From Paenibacillus pinihumi DSM 23905 = JCM 16419 (GTDB taxonomy: Bacteria; Bacillota; Bacilli; Paenibacillales; Paenibacillaceae), in NCBI RefSeq assembly GCF_000422505.1, contig NZ_KE383864.1, positions 354,381-418,380 on the forward strand: a stretch of 64,000 nucleotides of DNA. The letters are read 5' to 3'. Under the pieces are notes generated by a model. It was not told where the DNA came from and searched no databases. It saw only the letters and a program-made list of their open reading frames with translations. Position numbers and translations under genes: made by a program. Shown here piece by piece: positions 42,932-51,885 of the stretch; position 1 is the stretch's first letter, and each line of letters starts with the position of its first letter.

Positions 42932-43228
42932 TTAAAAATAAGTTTTGTTGGCAACATTCACATTGCCCGCGCCGCTCTTGATCACAGCCTGGCAGGCCAG
43001 ACGATAGCCTTCATTCAGTTCCTCTTCCTCCAGACGGTTCCACTCTGCATCGGTAACTTCCTCCAAATATTCCATACCTTCCGTTACCAGGCAGCGGCAG
43101 CGTGCGCAAGTACCGCGAGTACAAGAGAATCCCCAGTCTACATCGTGCTTCAAAGCCAGATCAAGAATGGAAAGACCTGATTCCCCCTCTACCGTTGCTT
43201 TCTTCGTCCGTCCAATCAATTCAATCAC
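42932..43228 (-). CDS. [2Fe-2S] ferredoxin, plant type
   Basis: A 98-residue ferredoxin with Cys36-x4-Cys41-x2-Cys44-x34-Cys79 (FSCTRGTCARCRC ... LACQ). The start is GTG at 43228 with AGAAGGG 7 nt before it; the frame's 73-codon upstream extension runs through yphE on the same strand in another frame and is rejected. Acidic helix TDAEWNRLEEEEL between the ligands. Probably co-transcribed with the nucleotidyltransferase-like gene and the second ferredoxin. Confidence 0.88.
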   Translation of the reverse strand: MIELIGRTKKATVEGESGLSILDLALKHDVDWGFSCTRGTCARCRCLVTEGMEYLEEVTDAEWNRLEEEELNEGYRLACQAVIKSGAGNVNVANKTYF

Positions 43229-43287
43229 GTTACAGCCCTTCTTTCTGTATTTAAGCTGTTGCAGCTTATTATTTAGGGTACTCGTCC

Positions 43288-43467
43288 TCACAATATGGAG
43301 GCGAATCCGTATATAAATCCTAATATTAATATTACAAATGCGATAATCGACAGTATGATCCGAACCACACCGCGGGTTTTTGTACGGGCAATCGTTATCA
43401 GAACAGCAGCAAGCGCCATTAAGCCTATTCCAACAAACGAGACCCACATCTTCGTCATGGCATCCAT
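43288..43467 (-). CDS. yphE: YphE / DUF2768 family small membrane protein
   Basis: A 59-residue protein with two transmembrane helices: MWVSFVGIGLMALAAVLITI, then the basic turn ARTKTRG and VVRIILSIIAFVILILGFIY. This matches DUF2768 (YphE), a sporulation-associated small protein found between spoIVA and gpsA in bacilli. GGAG lies 12 nt before ATG 43467, a rather long gap. Function unknown. Confidence 0.82.
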   Translation of the reverse strand: MDAMTKMWVSFVGIGLMALAAVLITIARTKTRGVVRIILSIIAFVILILGFIYGFASIL

Positions 43468-43636
43468 TTAAGCAATCTACTCCTGCACAGTTTAGTATAC
43501 GACTTCACAGCAATAGAATCCCAATATCCACAGAACATAAGGAATCTTTTAGCTGTTTTTACGTTTAACTCTATGTATTCGCCCTGCTTAAGTTCAATGA
43601 AAATGAGCCGTTATAGCAAATATTATAGCATTGGTT

Positions 43637-43701
43637 AAAAAAAAGGACAAAAGCAGTTCCGCTTGCCTTTCCGGCAAATTACGGAAAATCTGCTTTTGTC
43701 C
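43637..43701 (-). terminator. terminator of spoVIF
   Basis: A 12-bp perfect stem (GGACAAAAGCAG at 43645-43656 with 43690-43701) enclosing a smaller TTCCG/CGGAA hairpin, with eight T residues following on the minus strand. Confidence 0.92.
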
Positions 43702-43710
43702 ACAAGATCG

Positions 43711-43989
43711 TCATTTTTTGAGCATGGCTTTCATCAGCTGCTCCATGCTGCCCAGGTTTGTTCCATTCTTCTTGACAACCCCAATGATCTCATTGACCGT
43801 CTGATCCGTAACCGGTATTTTAGCCATTGCAGATACCTGCTTGATGAGACGGCGGAGCTCCGCATCGCTCTTTAACGTTTTTGGTGTGACCCCGCTGGCC
43901 AGCTTATTCACAGCGCCTTCTGTAATCGGTTTGCCGCTTTTTTTGTTGACGGCCTTGAGAACGTCTTTCGGAAGATTTTTGTCTGCCAT
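43711..43989 (-). CDS. spoVIF: stage VI sporulation protein F
   Basis: A 92-residue small soluble protein matching the SpoVIF family: DVLKAVNKKSGKPITEGAVNKLASGV, AELRRLIKQVSAMAKIPVTD and NEIIGVVKKNGTNLGSMEQLMK. SpoVIF is a mother-cell factor needed for late coat assembly in B. subtilis. There the gene is elsewhere, so its place beside gpsA is a Paenibacillaceae-type arrangement. Good ribosome site GGAGGGA. Confidence 0.9.
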   Translation of the reverse strand: MADKNLPKDVLKAVNKKSGKPITEGAVNKLASGVTPKTLKSDAELRRLIKQVSAMAKIPVTDQTVNEIIGVVKKNGTNLGSMEQLMKAMLKK

Positions 43990-44076
43990 CGTTTCCCTCC
44001 TCCAAATATGCCACAGCTTTCTCTTGCTGCTAGCATCATATGACAGTAGGACGGGATTGGTGATAGGCTCACTTCC

Positions 44077-45114
44077 TTATACGTGCCTGCTCCACGCTTT
44101 TGTAACTTCCTCGATTTCATGCGTACGGCCGCGCCCCATTAATGACTCGACAGCCAGTTTGGGGGATTTATCCTCAAACAGCACTTGATAGAGCTGTTCC
44201 GTAATCGGCATTTGGACATCGTACAGCTTGGCCAGCTCATAAGCGGCGCGTGTCGTGCGTATACCCTCGACAACCATGCCCATCTGATTCAATACCTCGT
44301 CAAGCGCAAGCCCTTTGGCAAGCAGCGAGCCCGCCCGCCAGTTGCGGCTGTGGGTGCTTGTACAGGTCACAATCAAATCGCCGACGCCAGCAAGACCTGC
44401 AAAGGTCAGCATATTGGCGCCCATGGCATCGCCAAGCCGTGCGATTTCGGTTAATCCTCTTGTAATCAGAGCCGCCTTCGCATTATCCCCAAAGCTCAAA
44501 CCGTCAGAGAGACCCGCACCGAGCGCAATAATATTCTTGATCGCTCCAGCCACCTCTACCCCAATCAGATCCGGGTTGGTATACACACGAAAGTAGGAAT
44601 TAATAAATAAATCCTGCGCGGACTCGGCTTGATGCTGCTCCGCTGAGGCGACGACAACTGTCGTTGGCTGCTTGCGCACGACCTCCTCGGCATGACTTGG
44701 ACCGGACAGCACGGCGAGAGAACTTTCCTTGCGATCCAGCTCTTCAGCCAGAACTGTGGTCATTCTCTTGTGTGTGCCGCTCTCAAAACCCTTCGTTGCA
44801 TGGACACATAGCACATCCTTGCCTATGTATGGAGCGGCAGCACGCGCTACCTCTCTCATGGCTGCCGAAGGAGCGACAAATATAACAGCGCAGACTTCCT
44901 CAAGCGCAGTTTGAAGCTCTGTCACCGCTTCGATTCCTTGTGGGAGCAGAGCATCCCCAAGAAATTTTCCATTGGTTCGCTTGCTGTTGATTTCAGCAGC
45001 TTGATCCGGATTACGTGTCCACAGACGGACCTGGTGGCCGTTGTCAGCAAGAACGGCGGCTAACGCAGTGCCCCAGCTTCCGGCAACAAGTACGGCTACT
45101 TTAGAAATAGTCAT
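44077..45114 (-). CDS. gpsA: glycerol-3-phosphate dehydrogenase [NAD(P)+]
   Basis: A 345-residue enzyme reducing dihydroxyacetone phosphate to sn-glycerol 3-phosphate for phospholipids. Catalytic Lys lies in GAIKNIIALGAG; GDLIVTCTSTHSRN and the C-terminal MPITEQLYQVLFE are typical. The N-terminal nucleotide loop reads VAGSWG: the first Gly of the usual GxGSWG is Val10 (codon GTT). All other motifs are intact, so this is probably a tolerated lineage change rather than loss of function. It begins 3 nt after plsY. Confidence 0.95.
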   Translation of the reverse strand: MTISKVAVLVAGSWGTALAAVLADNGHQVRLWTRNPDQAAEINSKRTNGKFLGDALLPQGIEAVTELQTALEEVCAVIFVAPSAAMREVARAAAPYIGKDVLCVHATKGFESGTHKRMTTVLAEELDRKESSLAVLSGPSHAEEVVRKQPTTVVVASAEQHQAESAQDLFINSYFRVYTNPDLIGVEVAGAIKNIIALGAGLSDGLSFGDNAKAALITRGLTEIARLGDAMGANMLTFAGLAGVGDLIVTCTSTHSRNWRAGSLLAKGLALDEVLNQMGMVVEGIRTTRAAYELAKLYDVQMPITEQLYQVLFEDKSPKLAVESLMGRGRTHEIEEVTKAWSRHV

Positions 45115-45117
45115 GTG

Positions 45118-45717
45118 TCACATCCTCTTGGCGCCAAGCTTGTTTTCCTTCCCTTGCAGCAGCTTGGCAATATTGGTGCGATGACGGAGAAAAGCAAAGA
45201 TACACAGCACGAGACTTCCCCACAAAAGCGGAAGCGGCCTGTCCAGCAGCAGGACGAACACCGGTGTCATCGCTGCAAACACCAGTGAACCGAGTGAAAC
45301 ATAGCGGGTAATGGCAATCAGGGCAATGGCTGCAATTCCTGCAAAAAGGGCCGGGATAAAAGCAACGGTCAGCATGACGCCAACTGTCGTAGCAATCCCT
45401 TTGCCCCCCTTGAACCGGAACCAGATCGGCCAGTTGTGGCCAACAATGGAAGCCAGACCGCTGAGTACCATAACCCAAATATTTCCTCCACTGAACCAGT
45501 TGCCGATAAAGACCGCAAGCACGCCTTTTCCTACATCAAGCAAAAATACAAACAATGCCGGGCCTTTGCCCAAGATGCGCAGCGTATTCGTGGCTCCTGC
45601 GTTGCCGCTCCCGTGCTGGCGGATATCAATCCCCCTCACCCAGCGGGCGATCAAAATGCTGAATGCGACAGAACCAAGCAAATAGCTGATCACGATAGGT
45701 AATACAGCTTCCAACAA
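45118..45717 (-). CDS. plsY: acyl-phosphate:glycerol-3-phosphate acyltransferase
   Basis: A 199-residue membrane enzyme transferring acyl groups from acyl phosphate to glycerol 3-phosphate, directly using the GpsA product. Motif 1 DIRQHGSGNAGATN, motif 2 FKGGKGIATTVG and the C-terminal FLRHRTNIAKLLQGKENK are clear. The start is TTG at 45717 with GGGGAGA 6-8 nt upstream. Confidence 0.96.
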   Translation of the reverse strand: MLEAVLPIVISYLLGSVAFSILIARWVRGIDIRQHGSGNAGATNTLRILGKGPALFVFLLDVGKGVLAVFIGNWFSGGNIWVMVLSGLASIVGHNWPIWFRFKGGKGIATTVGVMLTVAFIPALFAGIAAIALIAITRYVSLGSLVFAAMTPVFVLLLDRPLPLLWGSLVLCIFAFLRHRTNIAKLLQGKENKLGAKRM

Positions 45718-45729
45718 GTCTCTTCTCCC

Positions 45730-47052
45730 CTAATCTTCCTCGGACTTCTTACGCGTATAAATACGGATCGGTGTCCCTTCGAAATTAAATGCTCCCCGAA
45801 TCTTGTTCTCCAGATAGCGCTGATACGAAAAGTGCATTAATTCAGGATCATTCACAAACACCACAATAGTTGGCGGCTTGACTGCTACCTGGGTCACGTA
45901 GTTGATGCGCAGACGCTTTCCTTTGTCAGACGGCGGCGGGTTCATCGCAACTGCATCCGCCACAACGTCATTCAGCAGATGCGTTTGAATTCTGAGCGCA
46001 TGCTGCTCGGACACATGATTCACTATCGGCAGCAGCTTATGCAGCCGCTGTTTTGTCTTGGCTGATAGGAATGCAATCGGCGCATACGTCATAAACAGGA
46101 AATGGTCACGGATGCTTTGCATAAATTGCTGCATCGTTTTGTCGTCCCTCTCCACTACATCCCATTTATTCACGACAAATATGGACGCCTTGCCCGCTTC
46201 ATGCGCAAATCCGGCGATATGCTTGTCCTGCTCAATAATTCCTTCTTCCCCATTAATCAGAATGAGCACAACATCGGCCCGTTCAATGGCTTTCAGCGCA
46301 CGCATAACGCTGTATTTCTCTGTTGTTTCATAGACCTTGCCACGTTTGCGCATCCCTGCAGTATCAATCAGGACATAGCGCTGTCCGTCACGCTCAAACG
46401 GAGTATCAATCGCGTCACGAGTCGTACCCGCCATATTGCTGACGATAACCCGTTCTTCCCCAAGCAACGCATTCACAAGCGATGATTTGCCGACATTCGG
46501 CCGCCCGATCAACGCAACCTTAATCACATCGTCATCGTAATCATCCTGCTTTGGCTCAGGCAGCTTCTCTACCGCCGTATCAAGCAAATCCCCGATACCT
46601 AATCCATGAGAGCCTGATATGGCAATCGGGTCGCCAAACCCAAGGCTGTAAAACTCATACACATCGTCCATACGGTTAAAATTATCCACCTTGTTGACTG
46701 CTAAAACAACAGGCTTCCTTGAACGAAATAACATTCGGGCTACTTCATCGTCCGCATGGGTCAAACCGGCTTTGGCATCTACCATGAAAATAATGACGTC
46801 TGCTTCTTCAATTGCAAGCTCAGCTTGCATACGGACAGACTTCATGATTTCATCTTCGCCATCGATTTCAATTCCTCCAGTGTCCACAATACTGAAGGCC
46901 TTGCCATTCCATTCACCAGAGCCGTACAGACGGTCTCGGGTAACGCCAGGTTTATCCTCTACAATCGCCAGCCGGTCACCGATGACGCGGTTGAAGATCG
47001 TAGATTTACCCACATTTGGCCGCCCGACAATTGCAATAACGGGTCTTGCCAT
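45730..47052 (-). CDS. der: ribosome-assembly GTPase Der (EngA)
   Basis: A 440-residue protein with two GTPase domains ([16 protein letters not shown] near the start; [18 protein letters not shown] around 183-200) and a C-terminal KH-like domain. DTGGIE and [10 protein letters not shown] are the G3 motifs; NKVD and NKWD the G4 motifs. Needed for 50S maturation. ATG 47052 follows AAGGAG; the 13-codon extension is rejected. Confidence 0.98.
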   Translation of the reverse strand: MARPVIAIVGRPNVGKSTIFNRVIGDRLAIVEDKPGVTRDRLYGSGEWNGKAFSIVDTGGIEIDGEDEIMKSVRMQAELAIEEADVIIFMVDAKAGLTHADDEVARMLFRSRKPVVLAVNKVDNFNRMDDVYEFYSLGFGDPIAISGSHGLGIGDLLDTAVEKLPEPKQDDYDDDVIKVALIGRPNVGKSSLVNALLGEERVIVSNMAGTTRDAIDTPFERDGQRYVLIDTAGMRKRGKVYETTEKYSVMRALKAIERADVVLILINGEEGIIEQDKHIAGFAHEAGKASIFVVNKWDVVERDDKTMQQFMQSIRDHFLFMTYAPIAFLSAKTKQRLHKLLPIVNHVSEQHALRIQTHLLNDVVADAVAMNPPPSDKGKRLRINYVTQVAVKPPTIVVFVNDPELMHFSYQRYLENKIRGAFNFEGTPIRIYTRKKSEED

Positions 47053-47120
47053 TGATTCCACTCCTTCGAAAATACTCACGATTACCATCATAGCAAAAAA
47101 GCGCTGGCTTGGCTAACATT

Positions 47121-47306
47121 TCATTTTGAATGATGGTTCACGATGATCAGCGTGCCGTTTTTCAAATCGTGAACCGATGCATCCAATATTTTCTCCAAAA
47201 GAAAAGCGGTTTCCTCCACCTGCTGCTGATTTTCCTCAAAAAAAATAGGAGCACCCCCGCGGACCATATCCTTTTTAGTCGTGACTACAGCCACAATTTT
47301 AGCCAT
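47121..47306 (-). CDS. small partner protein of the YIEGIA protein
   Basis: A 61-residue protein (MAKIVAVVTTKKDMVRGGA ... PIFFEENQQQVEETAFLLEK) that follows the YIEGIA gene by one base. This short protein pairs with YIEGIA membrane proteins in many spore formers, where it is described as a capping-complex subunit; the name rests on that association. The GGAPIFF segment is the likely conserved core. Confidence 0.8.
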   Translation of the reverse strand: MAKIVAVVTTKKDMVRGGAPIFFEENQQQVEETAFLLEKILDASVHDLKNGTLIIVNHHSK

Positions 47307-47307
47307 T

Positions 47308-48213
47308 TCAGGTCTCCTCCTCGTTTACCTTGGCTTCTGTCGGCATGCGGACTGCCGATTCAAGAATCGGAACACGCAGTGCGGTCTCCACTGCCTTTGC
47401 CGGGTCTTTCTCCTGAGGCAGGATAAACACGGCAAGTCTGCTGTCCCTCATATCCAGCTTGGCCATTGGAATGAGCGCTGGCTCTCCGTCATCACGGTAG
47501 ACACCAAGTATTGTCGACAAATCATACAAGATGGCCTGACGCTGTCCCAGATTGCTGAGCGTTGCTTTGCTGTTGGGATTATTCGGCTTGATGATCAGTC
47601 CGATTCCCCGCTCGCTTATAATTTCCTGGTTTGATTTCAAACCGACATTCATAATGTAGATATCCCCGACATAGAGATCCGCGCCCTCCTGACGAACCGG
47701 AGCCTCCTTTACAGTAGCAATATGTGAGAGTGACTTTCCTGCTCTGAGCAGGTGAACGACTATGAGAGACAACACGCCCACAGCAAGCCCCAAATACCAA
47801 TTCAGAGTGATGGCAGCAAAGCTGGTTACAAAGGACGACATAATAACCAAATAATTGCGTCCTTCAAAAACCATGGCAATACCCTCGATATAAGTAGCGC
47901 CGCGTTGTACCAGTTCCATACCGTCAATTTTAGTCAGCGTATCCCGCTCCATATTCCGCACATCACGGAATTGCTGAGCGGCTACTGTCAGAAAGGTCAC
48001 TGCGGTATAATCTTTTTTCAGTAAGGCCGGTACCGCAACAGAACCAAGGGCAGCTGCAATAATACCAAGCGACAGATGGATAATCTTCCCATGGGGATGT
48101 GTCGGATATTGGCGATAATCGGTCCGCAGCATGGACAGCCGGGCCAACATGCCAAACAGCATGCCCATAATAATGCCGATAGTGTATTTATTGTCCAGCA
48201 AAAATGTATTCAT
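47308..48213 (-). CDS. YIEGIA family membrane protein (YphB-like)
   Basis: A 301-residue membrane protein with N-terminal helices, the name-giving YIEGIA motif at 108-113 (TYIEGIAMVFEGRNYLVI), further helices to about 160, and a soluble C-terminal part (VGDIYIMNVGLKSNQEIIS ... MRDSRLAVFILPQEKDPA). Homologous to B. subtilis YphB, reported to contribute to spore envelope assembly. ATG 48213 has GGGGGGAG upstream and overlaps the preceding gene's stop. Confidence 0.88.
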   Translation of the reverse strand: MNTFLLDNKYTIGIIMGMLFGMLARLSMLRTDYRQYPTHPHGKIIHLSLGIIAAALGSVAVPALLKKDYTAVTFLTVAAQQFRDVRNMERDTLTKIDGMELVQRGATYIEGIAMVFEGRNYLVIMSSFVTSFAAITLNWYLGLAVGVLSLIVVHLLRAGKSLSHIATVKEAPVRQEGADLYVGDIYIMNVGLKSNQEIISERGIGLIIKPNNPNSKATLSNLGQRQAILYDLSTILGVYRDDGEPALIPMAKLDMRDSRLAVFILPQEKDPAKAVETALRVPILESAVRMPTEAKVNEEET

Positions 48214-48842
48214 GACGGTTCTCCCCCCTGATCCTTGAATCTGCGAAATCCTAACTTGCTGCCAAGCAGCACAAACAGCAGCAGGATCACAGATATGAGT
48301 CTGGCCATCAAAAGCGCACTGATGAAGCGGTCCCACCAGGCGCCTCCGCCCACGTAAAATCCTTCATGGCCCACACTCAGTCCCAGCAACAGTTGACCTG
48401 CCGGAAGCGCACAGGCCAGCACAGCAAACTGCTCCTTAAACCTGGTAACAAGCAGGCCAGCCAGCATTCCGGCAAAAAAAACGCCATCCCAACCCGGTTT
48501 TAGTACATAGAGCACAGGATCAATCCAGTATAATCTGCCGCTCCAAAACCAGACGACCGTAATAAGTGCAGCCCCGAATACCAGATAGACGAACCCGGAG
48601 CGCGATGCTGAAGCCGCACCTGCCAGAACACCACACAAGGCGAGCCAAGCTATGCTCCCCTGTATGATGATTGCCGATGTCAAAGGCCATATATAGTAGG
48701 AAAAAAACAGGCTACCAATTATAACACCCACCGCAACCCGAATGGAAATTTCCTGTATAAGTAGGCTTCTCCAGCCGGTCAGCAGCAATATGAAGAGTAT
48801 TAGCAACAGCAATCCTGCTATATAACCATCGTTCATTCCCAA
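48210..48842 (-). CDS. membrane protein, YphA-like by position
   Basis: A 210-residue polytopic membrane protein with about six hydrophobic segments (GLLLLILFILLLTGW, VAVGVIIGSLFFSYYIWPL, SIAWLALCGVLAGAAS, LVFGAALITVVWFWSG). No catalytic motif. Position upstream of the YIEGIA gene and size suggest the counterpart of B. subtilis YphA. Translationally coupled to the YIEGIA gene by a 4-nt overlap. Confidence 0.7.
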   Translation of the reverse strand: MGMNDGYIAGLLLLILFILLLTGWRSLLIQEISIRVAVGVIIGSLFFSYYIWPLTSAIIIQGSIAWLALCGVLAGAASASRSGFVYLVFGAALITVVWFWSGRLYWIDPVLYVLKPGWDGVFFAGMLAGLLVTRFKEQFAVLACALPAGQLLLGLSVGHEGFYVGGGAWWDRFISALLMARLISVILLLFVLLGSKLGFRRFKDQGGEPS

Positions 48843-48965
48843 TCCCTCCTGCTGCTTCTATTATGTGTCAAAGCAGGGGAAAACATTTCAGGGGGGATAT
48901 TTTCGAACCAATCAAGTGTAAAAGGCTAGTACAACCTTTATCAGGACTGCATCGTTTCATGCAAA

Positions 48966-49002
48966 TAAAAAAGCAGCTTCACCTGAAGGGAAGCTGCTTT
49001 TT
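48966..49002 (-). terminator. terminator of rpsA
   Basis: Minus-strand AAAAGCAGCTTC-CCTTCAGGT-GAAGCTGCTTTT continuing into T residues, about 100 nt after the rpsA stop. Confidence 0.88.
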
Positions 49003-49105
49003 GTAATATAAGAATGAAAAAACTTCTGTTGTGAATATTCTTATATGTTCACGTGAACCGGCTTATCGCACTCGGGAACGAGGCAAGCCGTTGACGTTGA
49101 ATAAC

Positions 49106-50362
49106 TTATTTAAATTTGCTCAGCTTGTCGCCGAATTTCTCGGCAAGTGTAAAGCTCATGCTTTGGTTGCTCAAGCTTACGTTCGGGTTGTTCAGCTCTT
49201 CTTTCGGAGCACGGGAGGATCTTTCAGCTCTTTCTGGTCTAGGAGCTTGTTCAGGAGCCTCTTCGGTTTCCTTGATGCTCAGGCTTACACGTTTTTCAGC
49301 CGGGTTGAAGTCCAGAACTTTTGCTTGAACTTCCTGGCCTTCTTGCAGCACCTCATGAGGTGTAGCAATGTGGCGGTGTGCAATTTGGGAGATGTGTACA
49401 AGACCTTCAACTCCTGGTGCGATTTCAACAAATGCACCGAAGTTCACAAGACGGCGAACCGTACCTGTTACAACATCGCCAATATTGAATTGGCCTCCTG
49501 CAGTTTCCCAAGGACCAGGCTGTGCAGCTTTCATGCTCAAGCTGATTTTGCCCGCTGCAGGATCAACCTTCAATACTTTTACTCTTACAGCATCACCTTC
49601 AGATACCAGATCCTTAGGATGTGCTACGTGTTGCCAGGACAGTTCAGAGACGTGAACAAGTCCGTCAACTCCGCCGATATCTACGAATGCGCCAAATGGA
49701 GTCAGGCGTTGAACAGTACCTTCCAGCTCTTGACCTACCTGAAGGGAGGACATGATTTGCTGTTTGTTTTGTTCAAAATCAGCATCCAGAACCTCTTTTT
49801 GGGAGAGGATTACTTTATTGTTCTCTTTGTCGATCTCTTTCACTTTAACGCGCAATGTGCGTCCTTTGTAGTCGCTGAAATCTTCTACGAAATGACGCTC
49901 TACCATAGATGCAGGGATGAAGCCGCGAACGCCTACATCAACAACCAGGCCGCCTTTCACAACGTCAGCAACAGCAACTTCGAACACTTCTCCGCTTTCA
50001 AAACGGTTTTGAAGCTGTTCCCATGCGTTTTCGCCGTCAACCAGACGTTTCGAAAGAACCAGTCTTTCTTTTTCGTCATCGATGCTGACAACTTTCAATT
50101 CTATTTCCTGTCCTACTTGCACAGCTTCCGCTGCATTGCCAAGCTGAACAGCCGAAAGCTCACGAAGCGGAATCACACCGTCATATTTATATCCAAGACT
50201 AACAGTCGCTTGGTTGTCTTCAATCTTGACGATTGTTCCTTTGACCGTGTCGCCTTTTTTCAGCGAGACAAGATCCATTGCGTCTTGTTGGCTAATTTCT
50301 CCAGCCTCTTGTGCAACGGTTTCTTCCACTACAGATTCCTGTACCTTTGTTTCTTCTGACAT
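49106..50362 (-). CDS. rpsA: 30S ribosomal protein S1 homologue
   Basis: A 418-residue protein with four S1 RNA-binding repeats (about 30-100, 115-185, 200-272 and 287-357; for example VGQELEGTVQRLTPFGAFVD and IGDVVTGTVRRLVNFGAFVE) and an acidic N-terminus. It corresponds to the shortened S1 (YpfD) of Bacillota, thought to help RNA binding rather than being strictly ribosomal. Ribosome site GAGGAGG. Single gene with its own terminator. Confidence 0.95.
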   Translation of the reverse strand: MSEETKVQESVVEETVAQEAGEISQQDAMDLVSLKKGDTVKGTIVKIEDNQATVSLGYKYDGVIPLRELSAVQLGNAAEAVQVGQEIELKVVSIDDEKERLVLSKRLVDGENAWEQLQNRFESGEVFEVAVADVVKGGLVVDVGVRGFIPASMVERHFVEDFSDYKGRTLRVKVKEIDKENNKVILSQKEVLDADFEQNKQQIMSSLQVGQELEGTVQRLTPFGAFVDIGGVDGLVHVSELSWQHVAHPKDLVSEGDAVRVKVLKVDPAAGKISLSMKAAQPGPWETAGGQFNIGDVVTGTVRRLVNFGAFVEIAPGVEGLVHISQIAHRHIATPHEVLQEGQEVQAKVLDFNPAEKRVSLSIKETEEAPEQAPRPERAERSSRAPKEELNNPNVSLSNQSMSFTLAEKFGDKLSKFK

Positions 50363-50613
50363 TTGAAATACCTCCTCGATTCATACCCCAACTTTATTTA
50401 AACCTGTGCATATCATTTGAAACGCTATGGACACAGTATTTAAAACATTTTTTTCACATGCGCCAGTTCCCAGTCATCTTGCTGTTCATACGGTGCGCTG
50501 GCGGCAGCGGCGAAAATCCAAGCCAGGCAAAGCAACAGTTTTGCCCGCCTTCCTGCACCGCCTTCAAGTCTCCGGAAATAATGCCTTCACAAACCTATTA
50601 ACGCTTGCAGCCG

Positions 50614-51186
50614 TTAGGCTGATTTTTTTTGCTCCCGAATTTTAACCATAATTGTATCCGTCAGCCGCTCAAGCGCATCAGGTGAAGTATCCTCCATAAA
50701 TTCGCTCAAGTCAACCGGTTTGCCATAAATTACTTCCATTTGCCGGAACCACTTGTATTCTCCGACGAGCGTTACCGGTATTATAACCGCTCCGCTGCGA
50801 AGCGCGATCATGGCAGCACCCTTCTTGGCTGCGCCGCCTGAATTGCGGCTTCCCTCCGGAAAAATCCCCATAACATGGCCATCCTTAAGCAATTGAATGG
50901 AATTTTTGATCGCATCCTTGCTTACGCCGCCTCTCTTGACCGGAAAAGCTCCCAGACCGGAGAGAAATGCGCCCAGCGGACGGAAGCTGAACAGCTCCGC
51001 CTTAGCCATGTAATGTACTTTGCGGTCAAGCTTAATGCCTACTGTAGCCGGATCAAAGTTGCTAATATGGTTAGAACAAAGGAGAACAGGTCCTTTATCC
51101 GGAATATTTTCCAGGCCCTTTACTTTCATGGGGAAAACAACAGCAAAAAAAATACGGAGCATTCCACGGCAAAATTGATATAACAT
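50614..51186 (-). CDS. plsC: 1-acyl-sn-glycerol-3-phosphate acyltransferase
   Basis: A 190-residue membrane-associated acyltransferase making phosphatidic acid. Motif I appears as SNHISNFDPA (NHxxxxD), motif III as FPEGSRNSGG, and PVTLVGEYKW follows. N-terminal hydrophobic helix. Start ATG 51186, 3 nt after the cmk stop, ribosome site within the cmk end. It extends the set of phospholipid genes here (gpsA, plsY). Confidence 0.95.
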   Translation of the reverse strand: MLYQFCRGMLRIFFAVVFPMKVKGLENIPDKGPVLLCSNHISNFDPATVGIKLDRKVHYMAKAELFSFRPLGAFLSGLGAFPVKRGGVSKDAIKNSIQLLKDGHVMGIFPEGSRNSGGAAKKGAAMIALRSGAVIIPVTLVGEYKWFRQMEVIYGKPVDLSEFMEDTSPDALERLTDTIMVKIREQKKSA

Positions 51187-51189
51187 AGT

Positions 51190-51885
51190 TTACTTCGCCT
51201 CCACCTTTTTGGTTCGGCTTAATTCAACAATTTGCGACACAACCTGCCCAATCGTCATTGACGTGCTGTCAATGACAACCGCATCGTCCGCGCAAATAAG
51301 CGGAGAAATCTCGCGTTCACGGTCCTTTTGGTCCCGCTCGGCAATCTCTCTCTCCAGCTGCTCCAAATCAATCCTGTCAGCCTGTCCGGTTTCCTTGTAG
51401 CGCCGCTCAGCCCGTGTACGGACGGAAGCAGTCAGAAAAACCTTCAACTCTGCATCAGGAAGCACATGTGTACCGATATCGCGACCGTCCATGACGACGC
51501 CCTTGCGGCCGGCCAGCACTCTCTGCAAGCCCACAAGCTGTGTGCGTACCTGCTCGACTGCAGCTACCTGCGATACGTGAAGATTGACCTCCCGGGAACG
51601 AATCTGTTCCGTTACATCCTCGCCGTTAAGCAATACCTTCTGCCCGTTCTCACTCGGCAGAAGCCTGATGTCAAGCGAAGCTGCCATGCGGCTTACACGC
51701 TCGGAGTGGTCAGGCTCAATGCCTGCACGCAGCGCGCTTAGCGTAACCGCCCGGTACATAGCTCCGGTATCAATATAAACGTAGCGAAGCAGTTCGGCTA
51801 CTCTTCTTGCTACTGTGCTCTTGCCTGCTCCTGCCGGACCGTCAATTGCGATATTAATCAGTCCCTGCAAGGAGCTCTCCTGCAT
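51190..51885 (-). CDS. cmk: cytidylate kinase
   Basis: A 231-residue P-loop kinase phosphorylating CMP and dCMP. Walker A GPAGAGKSTVARRV near the N-terminus, RSREVNLHVSQVA, MDGRDIGTHVLPDA and FLTASVRTRAERRYKE are diagnostic. ATG 51885 fits the AGGTGG ribosome site; the frame's GTG at 51894 lies within it. Confidence 0.97.
   Translation of the reverse strand: MQESSLQGLINIAIDGPAGAGKSTVARRVAELLRYVYIDTGAMYRAVTLSALRAGIEPDHSERVSRMAASLDIRLLPSENGQKVLLNGEDVTEQIRSREVNLHVSQVAAVEQVRTQLVGLQRVLAGRKGVVMDGRDIGTHVLPDAELKVFLTASVRTRAERRYKETGQADRIDLEQLEREIAERDQKDREREISPLICADDAVVIDSTSMTIGQVVSQIVELSRTKKVEAK

Noticed and set aside
49031-50359. 442-codon plus-strand frame opposite rpsA
   Set aside because: Antisense shadow of the S1 repeats; Phe/Cys/Asn-rich composition is not protein-like and the minus-strand gene is clear.
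50606-50629. Hairpin CAGCC-GTTA-GGCTG with T-run on the plus strand at the end of plsC
   Set aside because: There is no plus-strand gene or convincing promoter before it, and the stem is only 5 bp; probably chance.
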